A DNA stretch of 64,000 nucleotides from Colletotrichum lupini (taxonomy: Eukaryota > Ascomycota > Sordariomycetes > Glomerellales > Glomerellaceae), in NCBI RefSeq assembly GCF_023278565.1, contig NC_064678.1, positions 3,038,001-3,102,000 of the forward strand, in the 5' to 3' direction. This document shows, piece by piece, positions 1-11,600 of this stretch (its first letter is position 1; each line of letters opens with the position of its first letter). The notes beneath the pieces were generated by a model that saw only the letters and a list, made by a program, of their open reading frames with translations, was not told where the DNA came from and ran no database searches. Made by a program: the position numbers and the translations under genes.

Positions 1-38
1 ACTCCTCCCACCAGACACCCCGCCAGAGATCGGACAAG

Positions 39-770
39 ATGCTAAAGATTTGGTCTATGGTATGTGACCACCGGAACCTCTCGGTTAAGGGGACCACTAA
101 CGCCTCTTACAGAAGAAGGAGCAGCAGAAGGCTGAAAATGCCGACGCTGCGGGTGGCAAGAAGAAAAAGGTGACTGCCGCGCAACTTCGAGTGCAGAAAG
201 GTCTGAACCCCTCAGCCAGCCAAGGAAAGAAAATCGTGATCTCGTTGCTCACGCTCGCTTCCAGATCTCTCGGAACTATCTCTCGGATCAACAATGAAGA
301 CCGACTTCCCTGACGCTGACGACATTCTCCACTTCACGCTTACGATCGAGCCCGATGAGGGCATGTACCGGACCGGACGATTCACCTTCACATTCGACAT
401 CAACCAAAACTTCCCTCACGAGCCGCCAAAAGTCCGATGCAAGGAGAAGATCTACCACCCTAATATCGATCTGGAGGGCAAGGTTTGCCTGAACATTCTG
501 CGCGAAGACTGGAAGCCCGTTCTCAACTTGAACGCGGTCATTGTCGGACTCCAAGTATGTTGACGAGCAGAACGCACGATTCTGGGTGGGCACCAACTAA
601 CAGACCTCTTTTCGTAGTTCCTGTTTCTCGAACCGAATGCCTCTGACCCTCTGAACAAGGAGGCTGCCGATGATCTAAGACTCAACCGCGAGGGTTTCAA
701 GCGCAATGTCCGGACCGCGATGGGCGGTGGCACTGTCCAAGGGCAGAGCTACGACCGTGTGTTGAAATAA
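39..770 (+). CDS. UBC12: NEDD8-conjugating enzyme E2 UBC12
   Basis: This is the E2 enzyme that takes NEDD8/Rub1 from the Uba3-Ula1 E1 and passes it to cullins, which activates SCF-type ubiquitin ligases. Four exons are read: 39-59, 113-200, 265-554 and 618-770. Introns are GTATGT, GTCTGA, GTATGT to AG. Together they encode 183 aa, the usual family length. The N-terminus MLKIWSM followed by a Lys-rich stretch is the UBC12-specific extension that docks the E1. The UBC fold follows, with HPN (YHPNID) and the catalytic cysteine in VCLNILRED. By my count this is Cys111, the same number as in human UBC12. The start is the ATG at 39, because it gives the family N-terminus and joins cleanly to exon 2. 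The second intron's donor GTCTGA is weak, but the junction restores the expected QKDLSEL. Only 38 bases of upstream sequence are present. Identification is secure. Confidence 0.95.
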
Positions 771-1934
771 GATCTGCAACGGCAAGGAGATAGCGTCCAT
801 CTCGCTGCTAGACTTTTCTCTAACGACATGACCCTTTGGCGAGACAAGAGGCCAGCCCGAATTTGATACCAGAGACGGACGGACAGGCTGCTGGTTCGCG
901 GAAGGGTGGAATGCACATCTGAAGGGTCGGTGGGCATCAAAAGCAAGCATCGTCGTCAGGCGTTTGGGGAGACAAGATTACAAATTACAACAGGTCAAGG
1001 TTCTGGCAAGACATCAAGCCCAGTTTAGAGATAGCACTAGCGAGGGCGCAGCACAGAAGGGTTCGTTGATGCGCCGTGGAAGGCGGAAGTCAGACTGAAG
1101 ACGAAAATGTGGTGACTAGCGGGAAGAAATGATGAGTTTCGAGAGGTGGTAGAAGCATAGCTGGAATGCAAACAGCGTTGCCGTGTCACGGCAGGAGAAG
1201 AAGCAAACATGGAGAATTGAAGCCAATCACCGGGCCGATTGACTCCCCCATAATGGTATCCGTACTCCATACAAGAAAGTTGAAAAGAAGAGTCAGAGCT
1301 CATCAAGAGAGGAGTCACAGCAGCTCAGCGCCGGCGACCGGTCAACAGCTGTAGCTGCAGAGAGAGGCCGAAGGCATAGGTCAACGGCCGTAGCCGGCGC
1401 CCAGTAGTCGGTGAGATTCCGCCTGCGGCCCATCTGGTGTGACTCCTGTCTGGCCACTGGGCTACGATGTCAGTGTGGTTGGCTCTCCCCTGCTCCACAG
1501 CACCCGCCTCGCCGGCAATAACGTTGATTGCTCCCCGAGGTTCTTAGGTAAGGCCGCTGTCAAATGAGAACCGGACCAAGTAGAGGCTACCCGCCCGGTC
1601 CAGCAAAGTCCCTGCCTTCTCCAAAGTCCCCAGTACCCGCTCTCCCACTTGGAGGACCCCCTACCGAACCCCGGACGCTTCCAGACATCTTCCCCACCAT
1701 TGGCACAGGCCAGCAGCAGGACGACGCAGCAGGCTAACCCACCAACGACCAAGCTGGGCCGAAGTCGGGGGTCAGCTCGCCCGTCTCTACGCCAGTAAAA
1801 AATTTCCCAATTCCAAACGCCTTTTTCTCATCAGTGAAACTCTGTTTTCTTCATCCATATCTTCCTTCTTCTTCCTTACAATTGACTTGTACGGATACCC
1901 TCTCCACTCCCTCCTCCCCCAACACACAGTCAGA
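771..1934. other. Intergenic region between UBC12 and ILV5
   Basis: No gene is seen here. The stretch contains the UBC12 3' flank and the promoter of the reductoisomerase gene. It has a TGACTC cluster (separate entry) and a CT-rich leader from about 1840 to 1930, typical of strongly expressed fungal genes. The short open frames in it show no family resemblance. Confidence 0.7.
1240..1445. promoter_or_regulatory. Cluster of four TGACTC (CPC1/Gcn4-type) boxes
   Basis: The hexamer TGACTC occurs at 1240-1245 and 1440-1445 on the plus strand. On the minus strand it occurs at 1290-1295 and 1312-1317. The cluster lies about 490-695 bases before the ILV5 start codon. TGACTC is the core of the general amino acid control element bound by yeast Gcn4 and Neurospora CPC1, which activate ILV genes under amino acid starvation. 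Function here is inferred from sequence and target only. Confidence 0.5.
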
Positions 1935-3448
1935 ATGGCCTCCCGCAGCTTCTCCAAGGCGCTTCGTTCGCCAATGGCCCGCCAATTGGCGGCCAAGCCT
2001 GCTACTCAGCAGCGCACCTTCGTTGCTGCCCGCCAGCTCGTCCGCGCCTCTGCCCAGGTCAACAAGGCTTTCGTCGCTCCTGCTCAGCAGCAGGCTCGCG
2101 GTGTCAAGACCATGGACTTCGCCGGCCACAAGGAGGACGTCTACGGTAAGGAAACCGACCAGAGCTGACGAGTCTTTTTGCCTCGTTGCGAATGACTCGC
2201 CAGGGAAGTCAGAGGGAGAGATTTGCTGACGTTGATGCTACAGAGCGTGCCGACTGGCCCCAGGAGAAGCTTCTTGTGAGTCACAAACAATCATGAGGGC
2301 TCGGAAGGGAGTCAATTGGAACTGACAATCGTTTGTAGGAGTACTTCAAGGACGACACCCTCGCCCTCATCGGCTACGGCTCCCAGGGTCACGGCCAGGG
2401 TCTTAACCTCCGTGACAACGGCCTCAACGTCATCGTCGGTGTCCGCAAGAACGGCCAGTCCTGGAAGGACGCCCAGCAGGACGGCTGGGTTCCCGGCAAG
2501 AACCTCTTCGATGTCGATGAGGCCATCTCCCGCGGTACCATCGTCATGAACCTTCTCTCCGACGCCGCCCAGTCCGAGACCTGGCCCGCCATCAAGCCCC
2601 AGCTCGTCAAGGGCAAGGTGCGTCATTTCTCACACAATTGAGCAAACAGCTCAATTGGGGCCTCAAAGCTGACATTGAATACAGACCCTCTACTTCTCCC
2701 ACGGCTTCTCCCCCGTCTTCAAGGACGTCACCCACGTCGACGTCCCCAAGGACATTGACGTCATCCTCGTCGCCCCCAAGGGCTCTGGCCGCACCGTCCG
2801 CTCCCTCTTCCGTGAGGGCCGTGGTATCAACTCTTCCTTCGCCGTCTTCCAGGACGTCACTGGCAAGGCCAAGGAGAAGGCCCAGGCTCTCGGTGTCGCC
2901 ATCGGCTCCGGCTACCTCTACGAGACCACCTTCGAGAAGGAGGTCTACTCCGACCTGTACGGTGAGCGTGGCTGCCTCATGGGAGGTATCCACGGCATGT
3001 TCCTCGCCCAGTACGAGGTTCTCCGTGAGCGCGGCCACTCCCCCTCCGAGGCTTTCAACGAGACTGTCGAGGAGGCCACCCAGTCCCTGTACCCCCTGAT
3101 CGGTGCCAACGGCATGGACTGGATGTACGAGGCCTGCTCCACCACCGCCCGCCGCGGTGCCATCGACTGGTCCCCCAAGTTCAAGGACGCCCTCAAGCCC
3201 GTCTTCAACAGCCTGTACGACGCCGTCAAGGATGGCTCCGAGACCAAACGCTCTCTGGAGTACAACTCCCAGAAGGACTACCGCCAGAAGTTCGAGGCTG
3301 AGATGGAGGAGATCCGCAACCTTGAGATCTGGAGAGCCGGCAGAGCCGTCCGGTACGTTTTGACAACACTCGATTTTATACACATTGATGATCACTGGCT
3401 AACATCTATCTTTTCTACAGCTCTCTGCGTCCCGAGAACCAGAAGTAA
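1935..3448 (+). CDS. ILV5: Ketol-acid reductoisomerase, mitochondrial
   Basis: The enzyme converts 2-acetolactate or 2-aceto-2-hydroxybutyrate to the dihydroxy acids of valine and isoleucine synthesis, using NADPH and Mg2+, in the mitochondrial matrix. Five exons are read: 1935-2145, 2244-2275, 2339-2617, 2685-3352 and 3421-3448, giving 405 aa, normal for fungal ILV5/ilv-2. Residues 1 to about 60 are rich in Arg, Ser, Ala and Gln with almost no acidic residues, as expected of a mitochondrial presequence. The NADPH-binding loop GYGSQGHG starts near residue 93. The metal-binding acids are Asp264 and Glu268 in the motif SDLYGERG. The start is the ATG in the context CAGAATGGCC. Every splice junction restores conserved protein sequence, and the last exon holds only nine sense codons plus TAA. 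Codon use is strongly C-ending, as in highly expressed fungal genes. The upstream TGACTC cluster suggests CPC1/Gcn4 control. Confidence 0.97.
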
Positions 3449-4761
3449 GCGGTTCGGCGTTTTTGCTTTGGGAGAAGATAAAAATTTTACTCGGAATGGC
3501 CATTTCTTAACCACTGTGCCGGGGACGGGGGACTTTTGTACTTTATATGACCGGATTCTAGGGGATCTGGGCCTGGTTCAAAAGTTTGCATCTTGACTTT
3601 TGGGATCCTTCAATACCATTTCTTTTGCTGTCCATGAACACAATGTTTCAATCATCTCGTCTTTTTTACGTCAATTGGTGATTGTGCAAATGTCTGTGCC
3701 TGTTCCCGGAGATGTCGGGTTATGCAGGGACCCAAGACTGACTCGTCAGGCCCGTTGATACTTTACACAGATTGCGCTAACTGCTGCTGGACCGAGACCA
3801 AATTGGCACCCCCACGTCCGCGGTAGTGTTTTTGACTTTGGGGACATTTGCTGACAATGCAGCGGCGGTGTGGTGTTGCATGCGGCCGCAAGTTTCATGG
3901 CGATGTTGAGTCCACGGTCAGGACTTCAGAAGTACAGCCTCCGATGCTCGGTCAAGTTCGAGCACGCTCGGTAACAGTAGATTCTGGTCAACTAGATGTG
4001 CCCGGGAGTTTGCTGCACGGAAAAAATCAATTTCCCCTTTTTCAATTCGTGGTGGGAAATGACGTGGTCACTGTGCTCTAGCTAGCGGCGCGTTCAGTCG
4101 CGCAAGACGAGCACTACCCTTGCTGAGATATGAAGGAACGGATTTACACGTATAAATATTGTTGTCTATCTTGCCCAGTTAATTAATTTTATCTAGACCG
4201 TCGCTGTACTGCTGCACTTTCACATGCGTCCCATCTGATCAGTTTCCTCCATCGCACAGGCAGTGCCCTTCCGAAACTCTGAAAGCCTGACGTGAAATGT
4301 CGGAGCTAGGTCGCTGCAACTTATGAGGTCTAGCTGGAGAGGGTCATAGCTGAATCGATTTTGGGTGTTATATTAGGATCCTTGGAGTTGCTACAAGCTT
4401 CACCTCAATAACCTGCGTGAGTCTTTAAGAGAAGGCGATTCGAGAATAGAGGCCAACCTCACCTTCCGCGCTATCGGTGACGTCGGTGAAGAGCCTCGGT
4501 GTGCGAATTTGCTGTAGCGACCCTGAGCCCCACCAACCCCCTTTGTCTGTGCATTCTCTCGGTAGTCGTTGCTCTGTCAACAGCAAACAAGCCTGGGCCC
4601 CTTCGCACCCCCTTCATCTCACAAGCGAGCCCAAAATGGGGTTTTGCTAGACATCCTATCGAAATATCAATCAATTGACGATTTACCTCACCTTAGTTTT
4701 CGCGCTTCCAACACTTGCAAACCAAACGAAACCTCTTCTAGCTTTTTTGGGTTCGCGCACA
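3449..4761. other. Intergenic region between ILV5 and the cut12-like gene
   Basis: This stretch holds the ILV5 3' flank and the upstream region of the next gene. The only open frame of note (3848-4081, 77 codons) has no recognisable similarity, poor start context and a composition like non-coding DNA. I see no RNA gene or repeat. Confidence 0.6.
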
Positions 4762-7008
4762 ATGACGCCGTTGTCACCGACAAACGAATCAAGACTGAAC
4801 ACTGCAACGACCCTGACTGAAGAGGCAACAAGCCGCGGTTTCTTTGAGCACTGCGAAGTGGTCCACTCCCGCACTGAGACAACCACGAGCGGCGGTAATG
4901 AGAGCGGCAGCGACAGCTCCTCCACCACCACAACCACAACCAACACCACAATCACCTCTTCGAACTCCGTAGACGACAACGCCCGAGACCAGGAGAACAT
5001 GCCACCTTCTCCCTCGGATTCCTCGCCGTCGCCGCCGCCCTCTGCGCCGGCGACGGCAATCAAGCCGCAGCGCCACTCACGCGTCATGTCTGGCACCGCA
5101 CCCTCACCGCTCAAGCTACTCGCCGGCTCCGAGACAACGGAAAAGCAAGCGCGGAGCCCGCTTCGCAAGACAGTAATCTCGCCTGACGGCGTCAAACGCT
5201 TCCCTATCAGAGTCAGCAACCCGTCAGTCGAGCCCGCGTCACGCTCCATCTCTCCTCCGACCGTATCTCCTCCGCCTCGCGAACGCACAATCAGTCTTGA
5301 AGACGCCATGCGCGACAACGAGGGCTTGAAGCACGCTATTCAGATATTCGAGGACGATGATACGGAGCTGGAGAATGACGAGACCATTGGCGGCGACACG
5401 ACCACTATGAGCGCGGGCGAGGGTGACGGAGACCACCCCGACTTGGGCCACGCGGGCTACGAGGACCAGAGCAGTCTCGCCAATCCCGACGAGTCGATGA
5501 TGAGTGCATTCAGCACCTTCTCTGCCGTTCCCAATCTGACCATGTTCGCGAAACTGGGTCAGTCTCCCACAAAGTACGCGAGCGTCAACGGCATGACCCC
5601 GCGAGGGAGGCCAGAGACCGTGCACGAGCAGCAGGAGACTCCAAGGCGGCATTCGGGACAGGACTCTGATGGTAACACTACCAATCTGTTGGAATTCACG
5701 GCCAGCCAGCGATTCCCGCACAAATCGCCGTCCAGGCGGGGCAACACCTCACCCTCCAGAGCAAACCCTAATGCCACTCCGGCCCGCCAAATGTCGAACC
5801 TCCTCGACTTTGACATTCCCGCCCTGCCTACTCCCCGCAGCATCCCGACCATTACACCCAGAGAACTCGAAAGTCTAAAGTCGAATTTCCTGTCCGAAAT
5901 CAGCAGCCTCAAAGCATCGCTATTGGGCAAGGAGGCGGAGGTGACCTCTCTGAAGACGGCTGTGGGCGATGCGGAAAAACGAGTCGGCGAGAGCTTGGAG
6001 CAGGCCCGTGAAGAGCGGACGATGCGAGAGCAGGTCGCCGAAGAGAAGGAGATGTGGGAGAAGAGCAGTCGCGAGATGGAAAAGGTCCTCCGGAGCGTAA
6101 AGGAGGAAATTGTCCACACGCAGCAGGAGCGCGAGGAGCTCGAATCCAAGCTTGCAGAGAGTGAGGGACGACGCGAGGCCGCCGAGACTATGGCTCAGGA
6201 GGCCGAGAGTAAGCTGGCGAGTTTCCGCGCCGGCAAGTCCACTGACGACAAGCCCTCCTCGCCCAGGGGCGGTGCGGCCGCGACCTCCAAGGAGGTTGAG
6301 ATTGCGGTGGAGCGCGTGGCCCGCGAGCTGCACGCTCTCTACAAGGGCAAGCACGAGACCAAGGTTGCGGCGCTCAAGAAGAGCTACGAGACCCGCTGGG
6401 AGAAGAAGGTGCGCGAGCTGGAGGTCAAGATTGAGGAGCTCACCGAGGAGAACGACAAGATCCGCCGAGACAGCACCATCACTCGCGTCGATCCCGCTCA
6501 GGTCGCCGCCGAAGAGGAGTTCAAAGCCCAAGCCGTCCGCGACTCAGCCCACATCAAGGAGCTCAGCGCCGACGTCCACAGGCTTGAGGCCGTCGTCATG
6601 TCGGTCAAGAGAGACAACTCGGAGCTTCGCGACCTCCTCGCCCAGGAGCGCGTCGAGAAGGGTGAGCTGGTTCAGCTCGCCGAAGAGATGATGGCGATCC
6701 AGAACGCCGCGCCTCCTCCGCCAACCCCGGCGCCCAAGCCCGCGCCGACACTTGTTGCCTCGCGGACACCCGGTCCCCCGGTTAGAAGCCACACGGAGAA
6801 CAACTTCCGCAGCAGCATCGGCCGCAGCTCGGGCCTTAAGGCGCCCGGATCCATTGCCGCGCGTGGCTCCCTTCACGAGCGTAACGGTAGCGCTGGTCCC
6901 GCCACCAAGGGCCTTCCGAGACCCAGGCCGATGAGTGAGTTCGGGCCCCGGAGCGGCATCATGAGCTCGATCGAGAAAATGGGTAACTATCGCGGACGCG
7001 GGGACTAG
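4762..7008 (+). CDS. Cut12-like spindle pole body coiled-coil protein
   Basis: A single uninterrupted exon of 748 aa. An open frame runs upstream to about 4675 but has no earlier ATG, so the ATG at 4762 is taken as the start. Residues 1-360 are low-complexity and Ser/Thr/Pro-rich, with poly-Ser/Thr and acidic patches and many SP/TP sites, as in cell-cycle-regulated proteins. From about residue 364 (TPRELESLKSNFL) to about 645 the sequence is a long heptad-rich coiled coil (ELESKLAESEGRRE, VRELEVKIEELTEE). A Pro-rich and basic tail follows. The block NLLDFDIPALPTPRS leading into the coiled coil resembles what I recall of the fungal Cut12 family (spindle pole body formation-associated protein). 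In fission yeast Cut12 helps activate Plo1 and insert the spindle pole body. Assignment rests on this resemblance and architecture only; another coiled-coil protein is possible. Confidence 0.65.
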   Translation: MTPLSPTNESRLNTATTLTEEATSRGFFEHCEVVHSRTETTTSGGNESGSDSSSTTTTTTNTTITSSNSVDDNARDQENMPPSPSDSSPSPPPSAPATAIKPQRHSRVMSGTAPSPLKLLAGSETTEKQARSPLRKTVISPDGVKRFPIRVSNPSVEPASRSISPPTVSPPPRERTISLEDAMRDNEGLKHAIQIFEDDDTELENDETIGGDTTTMSAGEGDGDHPDLGHAGYEDQSSLANPDESMMSAFSTFSAVPNLTMFAKLGQSPTKYASVNGMTPRGRPETVHEQQETPRRHSGQDSDGNTTNLLEFTASQRFPHKSPSRRGNTSPSRANPNATPARQMSNLLDFDIPALPTPRSIPTITPRELESLKSNFLSEISSLKASLLGKEAEVTSLKTAVGDAEKRVGESLEQAREERTMREQVAEEKEMWEKSSREMEKVLRSVKEEIVHTQQEREELESKLAESEGRREAAETMAQEAESKLASFRAGKSTDDKPSSPRGGAAATSKEVEIAVERVARELHALYKGKHETKVAALKKSYETRWEKKVRELEVKIEELTEENDKIRRDSTITRVDPAQVAAEEEFKAQAVRDSAHIKELSADVHRLEAVVMSVKRDNSELRDLLAQERVEKGELVQLAEEMMAIQNAAPPPPTPAPKPAPTLVASRTPGPPVRSHTENNFRSSIGRSSGLKAPGSIAARGSLHERNGSAGPATKGLPRPRPMSEFGPRSGIMSSIEKMGNYRGRGD

Positions 7009-7649
7009 AAGACCCAGTCGTCTTGATGAACAAACGGCCTCCTTTTGAATTGGTTGGTAATACCATACCTACCTTTTCTTCTATTTTCTTTTCTTAATTT
7101 CTAAATTTACCCACGAAACGAACGAAACCAAACGATGAACGGAACAAAGCATTACAGTGGTGGATGGAGAGTAAAAGACAGCAACTGTCTGAGTGGAGTG
7201 AAGATGATGAGGGGGAAGCAAGGAGAGAAGAAGCAGAGGAAGAAGACGAAGAGCATTGACGTAACGAACTGGCGTCTACGGGATCCTGTCTTTCCGGGCT
7301 TTTTTGCTTTGGTTATTTCCATGCTTATGGATAACAGGGCTTTTGTTTATTTGTTCCAACTCCCCTAAAATGACACTGAAATGACTATAAGGGAAAAAAG
7401 GGACACGAAACGAGAGGCGGTGGCGTTTTTGTTAATCTTGGTCGGAGACGTTCTTGTTGTTGTTTAATGGGCGACGACCGTTACACTCCCCCTCCCCCTT
7501 TTTCGTGTTGGAGTTTTGACCATACCTGTTGGACGAGTTAAACTCCACGTTCTGGAACCCAACACCCTTTCTTCTACCATAACTCTTTGAATTGGTAATG
7601 TTCAGTTTTTTTATTGCACATATTCAACTTTTCTCCCTCTCTATCTCTC

Positions 7650-7663
7650 GTGTGTGTGTGTGT
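7650..7663. repeat. GT dinucleotide microsatellite
   Basis: Seven perfect GT units in the non-coding region after the cut12-like gene. Simple repeat, no function inferred. Confidence 0.8.
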
Positions 7664-8083
7664 ACATGTTATGTATTGCGTATTGGGGGTGGTGTGGGCA
7701 GATGAGGATGTGAGTCTGAGTGTGGATGCAAGGCGAACTACAAGTACGCCTTTTCTGGCTATTGTCTAATCTCTCGGGCCTGGTGCCTCGCGGCGGCGGT
7801 GCTGTGTGTATCTGTCTTGTATGTTTTGTTATGGATACGTGAAGTCCGCATGACGGTGCCGTCTCTTTTTTTTCGGGAAAGATGGGACTGCTGAGGTGGT
7901 CTGCGAGCTCATGGGATGACGAACGATTTGGAGATCCTGCCATGGGATGGATGGTTGGCGTCTGGAGATCCGATCGATAGTGTTATTGTCGCGGGATGAG
8001 GTGGAGATGGTGGTGGTTAGCTTCTTGAGGACGTAGTTAGGCGGAAATTGGAAACTGTGCACGAAAGATGGATGAATGGATGC

Positions 8084-8091
8084 TTGTGTGT

Positions 8092-8122
<31 letters not shown>
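8084..8122. repeat. GT dinucleotide microsatellite, interrupted
   Basis: About 39 bases of GT units with one GA interruption near 8096. It is the longest dinucleotide repeat in the window and a likely length-variable site. Confidence 0.85.
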
Positions 8123-8585
8123 CCCTCCATCTATCTTTTCATGTGAGATGGCGAAGTTTCTACAATGGGGACAACGCCCATTGCGAGATCCCGTCTGCCG
8201 ATCTGTTTCCCTGGTAAATACAAGCCGATCCGAACACCAGGTGAGGGAGGTTCTTGACGTTGATCTGGAATAAGTATACACGTGCAGGCTGTGGAAAGGC
8301 ATCCCGAAGTCTTGATATCAAACATCTGGCTTCAATAGAAAGCAACTGTACTAATAATGACTGACTGTGAATCGCAATGTTAGTTCATAGACATGTTTGC
8401 ACGCCTACGACACACCTGTCTGTCTTTTTGATATGATGATGGCCGGCCTTATTCATGATACGCAGTCGGTCAGACGCAGAAAAGGAAGTTCATGAGGCGG
8501 GAATGCACTTCGTGCACCCATTTGAATGCTAATTTAATAATCTGAAACCATCGTGTACAGAGGAATGAGCGCCAAAAGTAAAAGA

Positions 8586-8672
8586 TTCCGAAACCGAGAA
8601 TCGAACTCGGGGCTATGCCTAACCTCTCACAGAGATGAGAGGGCATCATGTTGGCCACTACACCATATCGGA
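8586..8672 (-). tRNA. tRNA-Glu (CTC) with a 15-nt intron
   Basis: The minus strand folds as a tRNA. The acceptor stem is TCCGATA with TTTCGGA (one T-T mismatch), with discriminator A. The T arm is CCGAG-TTCGATT-CTCGG, containing a good B box. The anticodon stem is ATGCC with GGCAT. Anticodon CTC lies at plus-strand 8637-8639. A 15-nt intron (8621-8635) sits after position 37, the canonical site. Intron bases GAGAG can pair with the anticodon loop, as eukaryotic tRNA splicing expects. The length is 87 nt including the intron. Identity Glu follows from the anticodon and from similarity to fungal tRNA-Glu. Confidence 0.9.
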
Positions 8673-11600
8673 TGTGGATGTCTTTTTCGCAGAAAAACTC
8701 GAATAAGTATGTTAGCGGCTCCACCACCGCCCACGATGTAAACTGCAGTTTCCCTCCGCCAGTACATGGTATTCCTGTCCTAAGATACTTGAATAATTTG
8801 GACAACAATATTTAGTAAATTTGTTCCCGTTCTCATGAAAAGGTTATGCTCGCGTGCAGGACGAAAGTTCTTCGATCAGGATGTCGGAAGAGCAAACCTA
8901 GATGATGGGTGACATTGACGACGGAGGGAGATCGATGGTTCAGCATGCTGAACCTCATACTCTACAGTTCACGACTCCTTTGAGTGATCAGAAAAAGGAA
9001 AATTTCCTCCAGAAATTTAGCTCGGGAATGATAGATACTCAGCAAAAGAATTATGACCTCTTAGCTCATTGGAATACATGTTAGTCGAAACCGCATACTA
9101 ATAACTTCGGATGACATGATGATGCTCACCCTCCGACTTCCCATCATCACGTGAAGCCGCGGTGCTTCGAATTGACTTGATTTCGTGCATCTTTTTCCCG
9201 TAAGGAAACATGGCTCTTTGATGTTCCTCGTCCCTATGCACCCTCGACGTCAGGGATGAGATGGCCGTGAGGTCGAATCGCGTGGTATGTTCAAAGCACA
9301 AATAGCTTTCCGTGCTATCAAGGCTAGATAACTTGATAAAGCGGCCGTATTCTTACCAAGCTAGCTAGAAATAAGTCGTGGGGCGCTGAAACGTGCGGCC
9401 TCTGCGTCCGTCGCCTGGCATCATCCAACATGAAGCCACAAAGGAGTAGAGAAATTGATCCTATATGTAAGTAGCTGCAACATAGCCATCATACTGTTGC
9501 AGATAACTTAGAACATCTCTATTTGTGAGAGTCTGGGAGGTTCATGTGAGCCCGCCGCTATGGCTCTTCCTGGACGTTGTACATTACGCTATATATACGA
9601 CACACCCATCTTAATCCAGTGGGTTCTTCGAACCAGTTCGAGTTCATCACGAGGTGGTCCGACCTGTACTCACCCGTGAGAATCGCCTTTGCAGTGCCAG
9701 TCACCACAGCATATTTCACATAAGTCTAGCCATGTCGGTTTCTATACACGATCCTACTTCACTCGCGACTTCCCCTCTTATCCTTTAGTGTAGTCGAGGT
9801 GAATACTCATTCAGAGATGAGTGGTGAACACTGGTGGCTAAGATTTCTCGATCTGGAAGTGACAACCACATGTTTATCATCTCTCACATTTTAGAACTGG
9901 TTGGAACTAGGTTCAGAGAAATAAAAGACCATTATGCTGGTCTCTCTGCAGACCCAAAAATCTCACAGCCTGCCAAAGAGACGCTTGTAAGATGGAACAG
10001 ACTGACATTGCTTAAATAGGTATGCCGGAAATGCCAATGTCTGATAAGTACAAGGCACGGAGTAGACACATGAGTGAGACTATACGGCGGCAAGAGGCAC
10101 TCTTGGTCAAGTTTGCATAGTCACCACAGAGTCGCCTTATGAGGCACCACGAGATTTATTTCAAATATACACAAGGATCCGTATCGACTCAAACATGGAA
10201 TAGAAAAAGTCAGGCAAAGATACGAAAATCGACATATTCATCTACCAAATACCATCTCACGAAGATAAGGGCAACTAAGAGGAAATATCTTGTTGCCTAC
10301 TTATCCGTCTTCGACAGAGTCACGAGCGAGCAGATGGTTAACGTATCAGGCAAGAACAACTTTACATGAAGTCCATCACTGCTTCCTGACCATGCCAACA
10401 ACAGTGTGCGCCAAGCACTCTAAACACATCACCACACCACCAAAATTGGCTTCCCACACACACATAGTAGTAAAAAAGCCTTGTCTGTCACCCACCTAGA
10501 AAGCTTGGCTCTAAAGCCCCATGCCCTTCCATCCCACCCCCTCCAAGGCCCTCTCCACTCTCAGCCGCAAGAAAATAAGAATCAACCATCTGTCTCCTGC
10601 AGCCTTCCTGCAAGAACCCCCTTTCTTCTCGTATAATTCTTCCTTGGTAGACTTGGCCCCGAATGTCTCACCTACCTGTAGGCAGATGTGAAAATCCCGT
10701 AAAACGTCTACGTCGAATTGTGAGACCAGGGATAGACAGCGGCAGATCTGCAGAGCTGCATGTCATATCCCGCAGTACATCAAGGAAAAAGAGGCTGCCC
10801 AACGACACGGCGTGTCCGAAGTTCGAGTGACAAGCTATCAGCCTTACGCCCGAGAAGAACCGTGGAGGGTGCAGAGAGATAGCTCGTGTGGAGACCGGAG
10901 CAAAGAAAAGACGAATTGGGTGTGAGGCAGATGTCATCGAGCCCGCTGTCCGGGCCTGCATTACGGACGTAAATCTGACAACGTCAAATCGGGAACTCGC
11001 CGTACAACATGAGCAAAATTGCTTAAGCTGAGCATCCATTATAGCCGACTGTCCAGTTGAAAAAGAAACAAGTACGGCCCAGCCTCCCCCTGCCGAGTAA
11101 CATTTCCTCAGATTCTAATTTCAACCTCCCCTTTACACGGCATCATTCGACTCTTACCTCATCTCCCATATCTTCCGGTACCATCTAGTCCATAAGACTG
11201 GTCGGGCAACCAGTCGCCAATCCATGGCAACGTACGTAGCAATCTCTTGAACAATCAGAGTGACACCTCTCCGTACGCGACGTAAGATCGCGCCGCATCG
11301 GCGGAACACACATACACGCAGACGGTCTTCTTCCCGAGATGTCGTCGTCCACGGTTCTCTATTTCTCGGAGGCCCGGGCGTCCGGGACGACACCACCGTG
11401 CACCGCGGGGGGTGGGGGGAGGAGGAAGCGGGGTGGCACCGTGCTGCTGCCTGGTGCTCGGAAGGCGACTCTACACGGAGAAGAAGACCCGAATCGGACC
11501 TTGAGCGCCGGGGCGATGGGAACGATCAATTTTCCAGCTTTTCCAGCCTTCCAAAGCTCAAGCTCATTCCCATACTACCTGACTTGAACCCCCTGGTTTG

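Larger units (their letters stand above)
7009..8585. other. Intergenic region after the cut12-like gene
   Basis: No gene is seen. The first few hundred bases are the likely 3' UTR of the cut12-like gene. Two GT dinucleotide tracts lie further along. Open frames on the minus strand here are low-complexity translations of the GT tracts and of CT-rich DNA. Confidence 0.6.

Noticed and set aside
2607..3395. Minus-strand 262-codon frame opposite ILV5
   Set aside because: It is the antisense shadow of the C-ending codons of the reductoisomerase exons, giving a Val/Leu/Gly-rich artefact.
4675..4761. Upstream extension of the cut12-like frame
   Set aside because: The extension begins at TTG with no in-frame ATG before 4762, so it is treated as leader.
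8076..8273. Cys/Val-rich frame resembling a small secreted protein
   Set aside because: The Cys-Val alternation is only a translation of the GT microsatellite.
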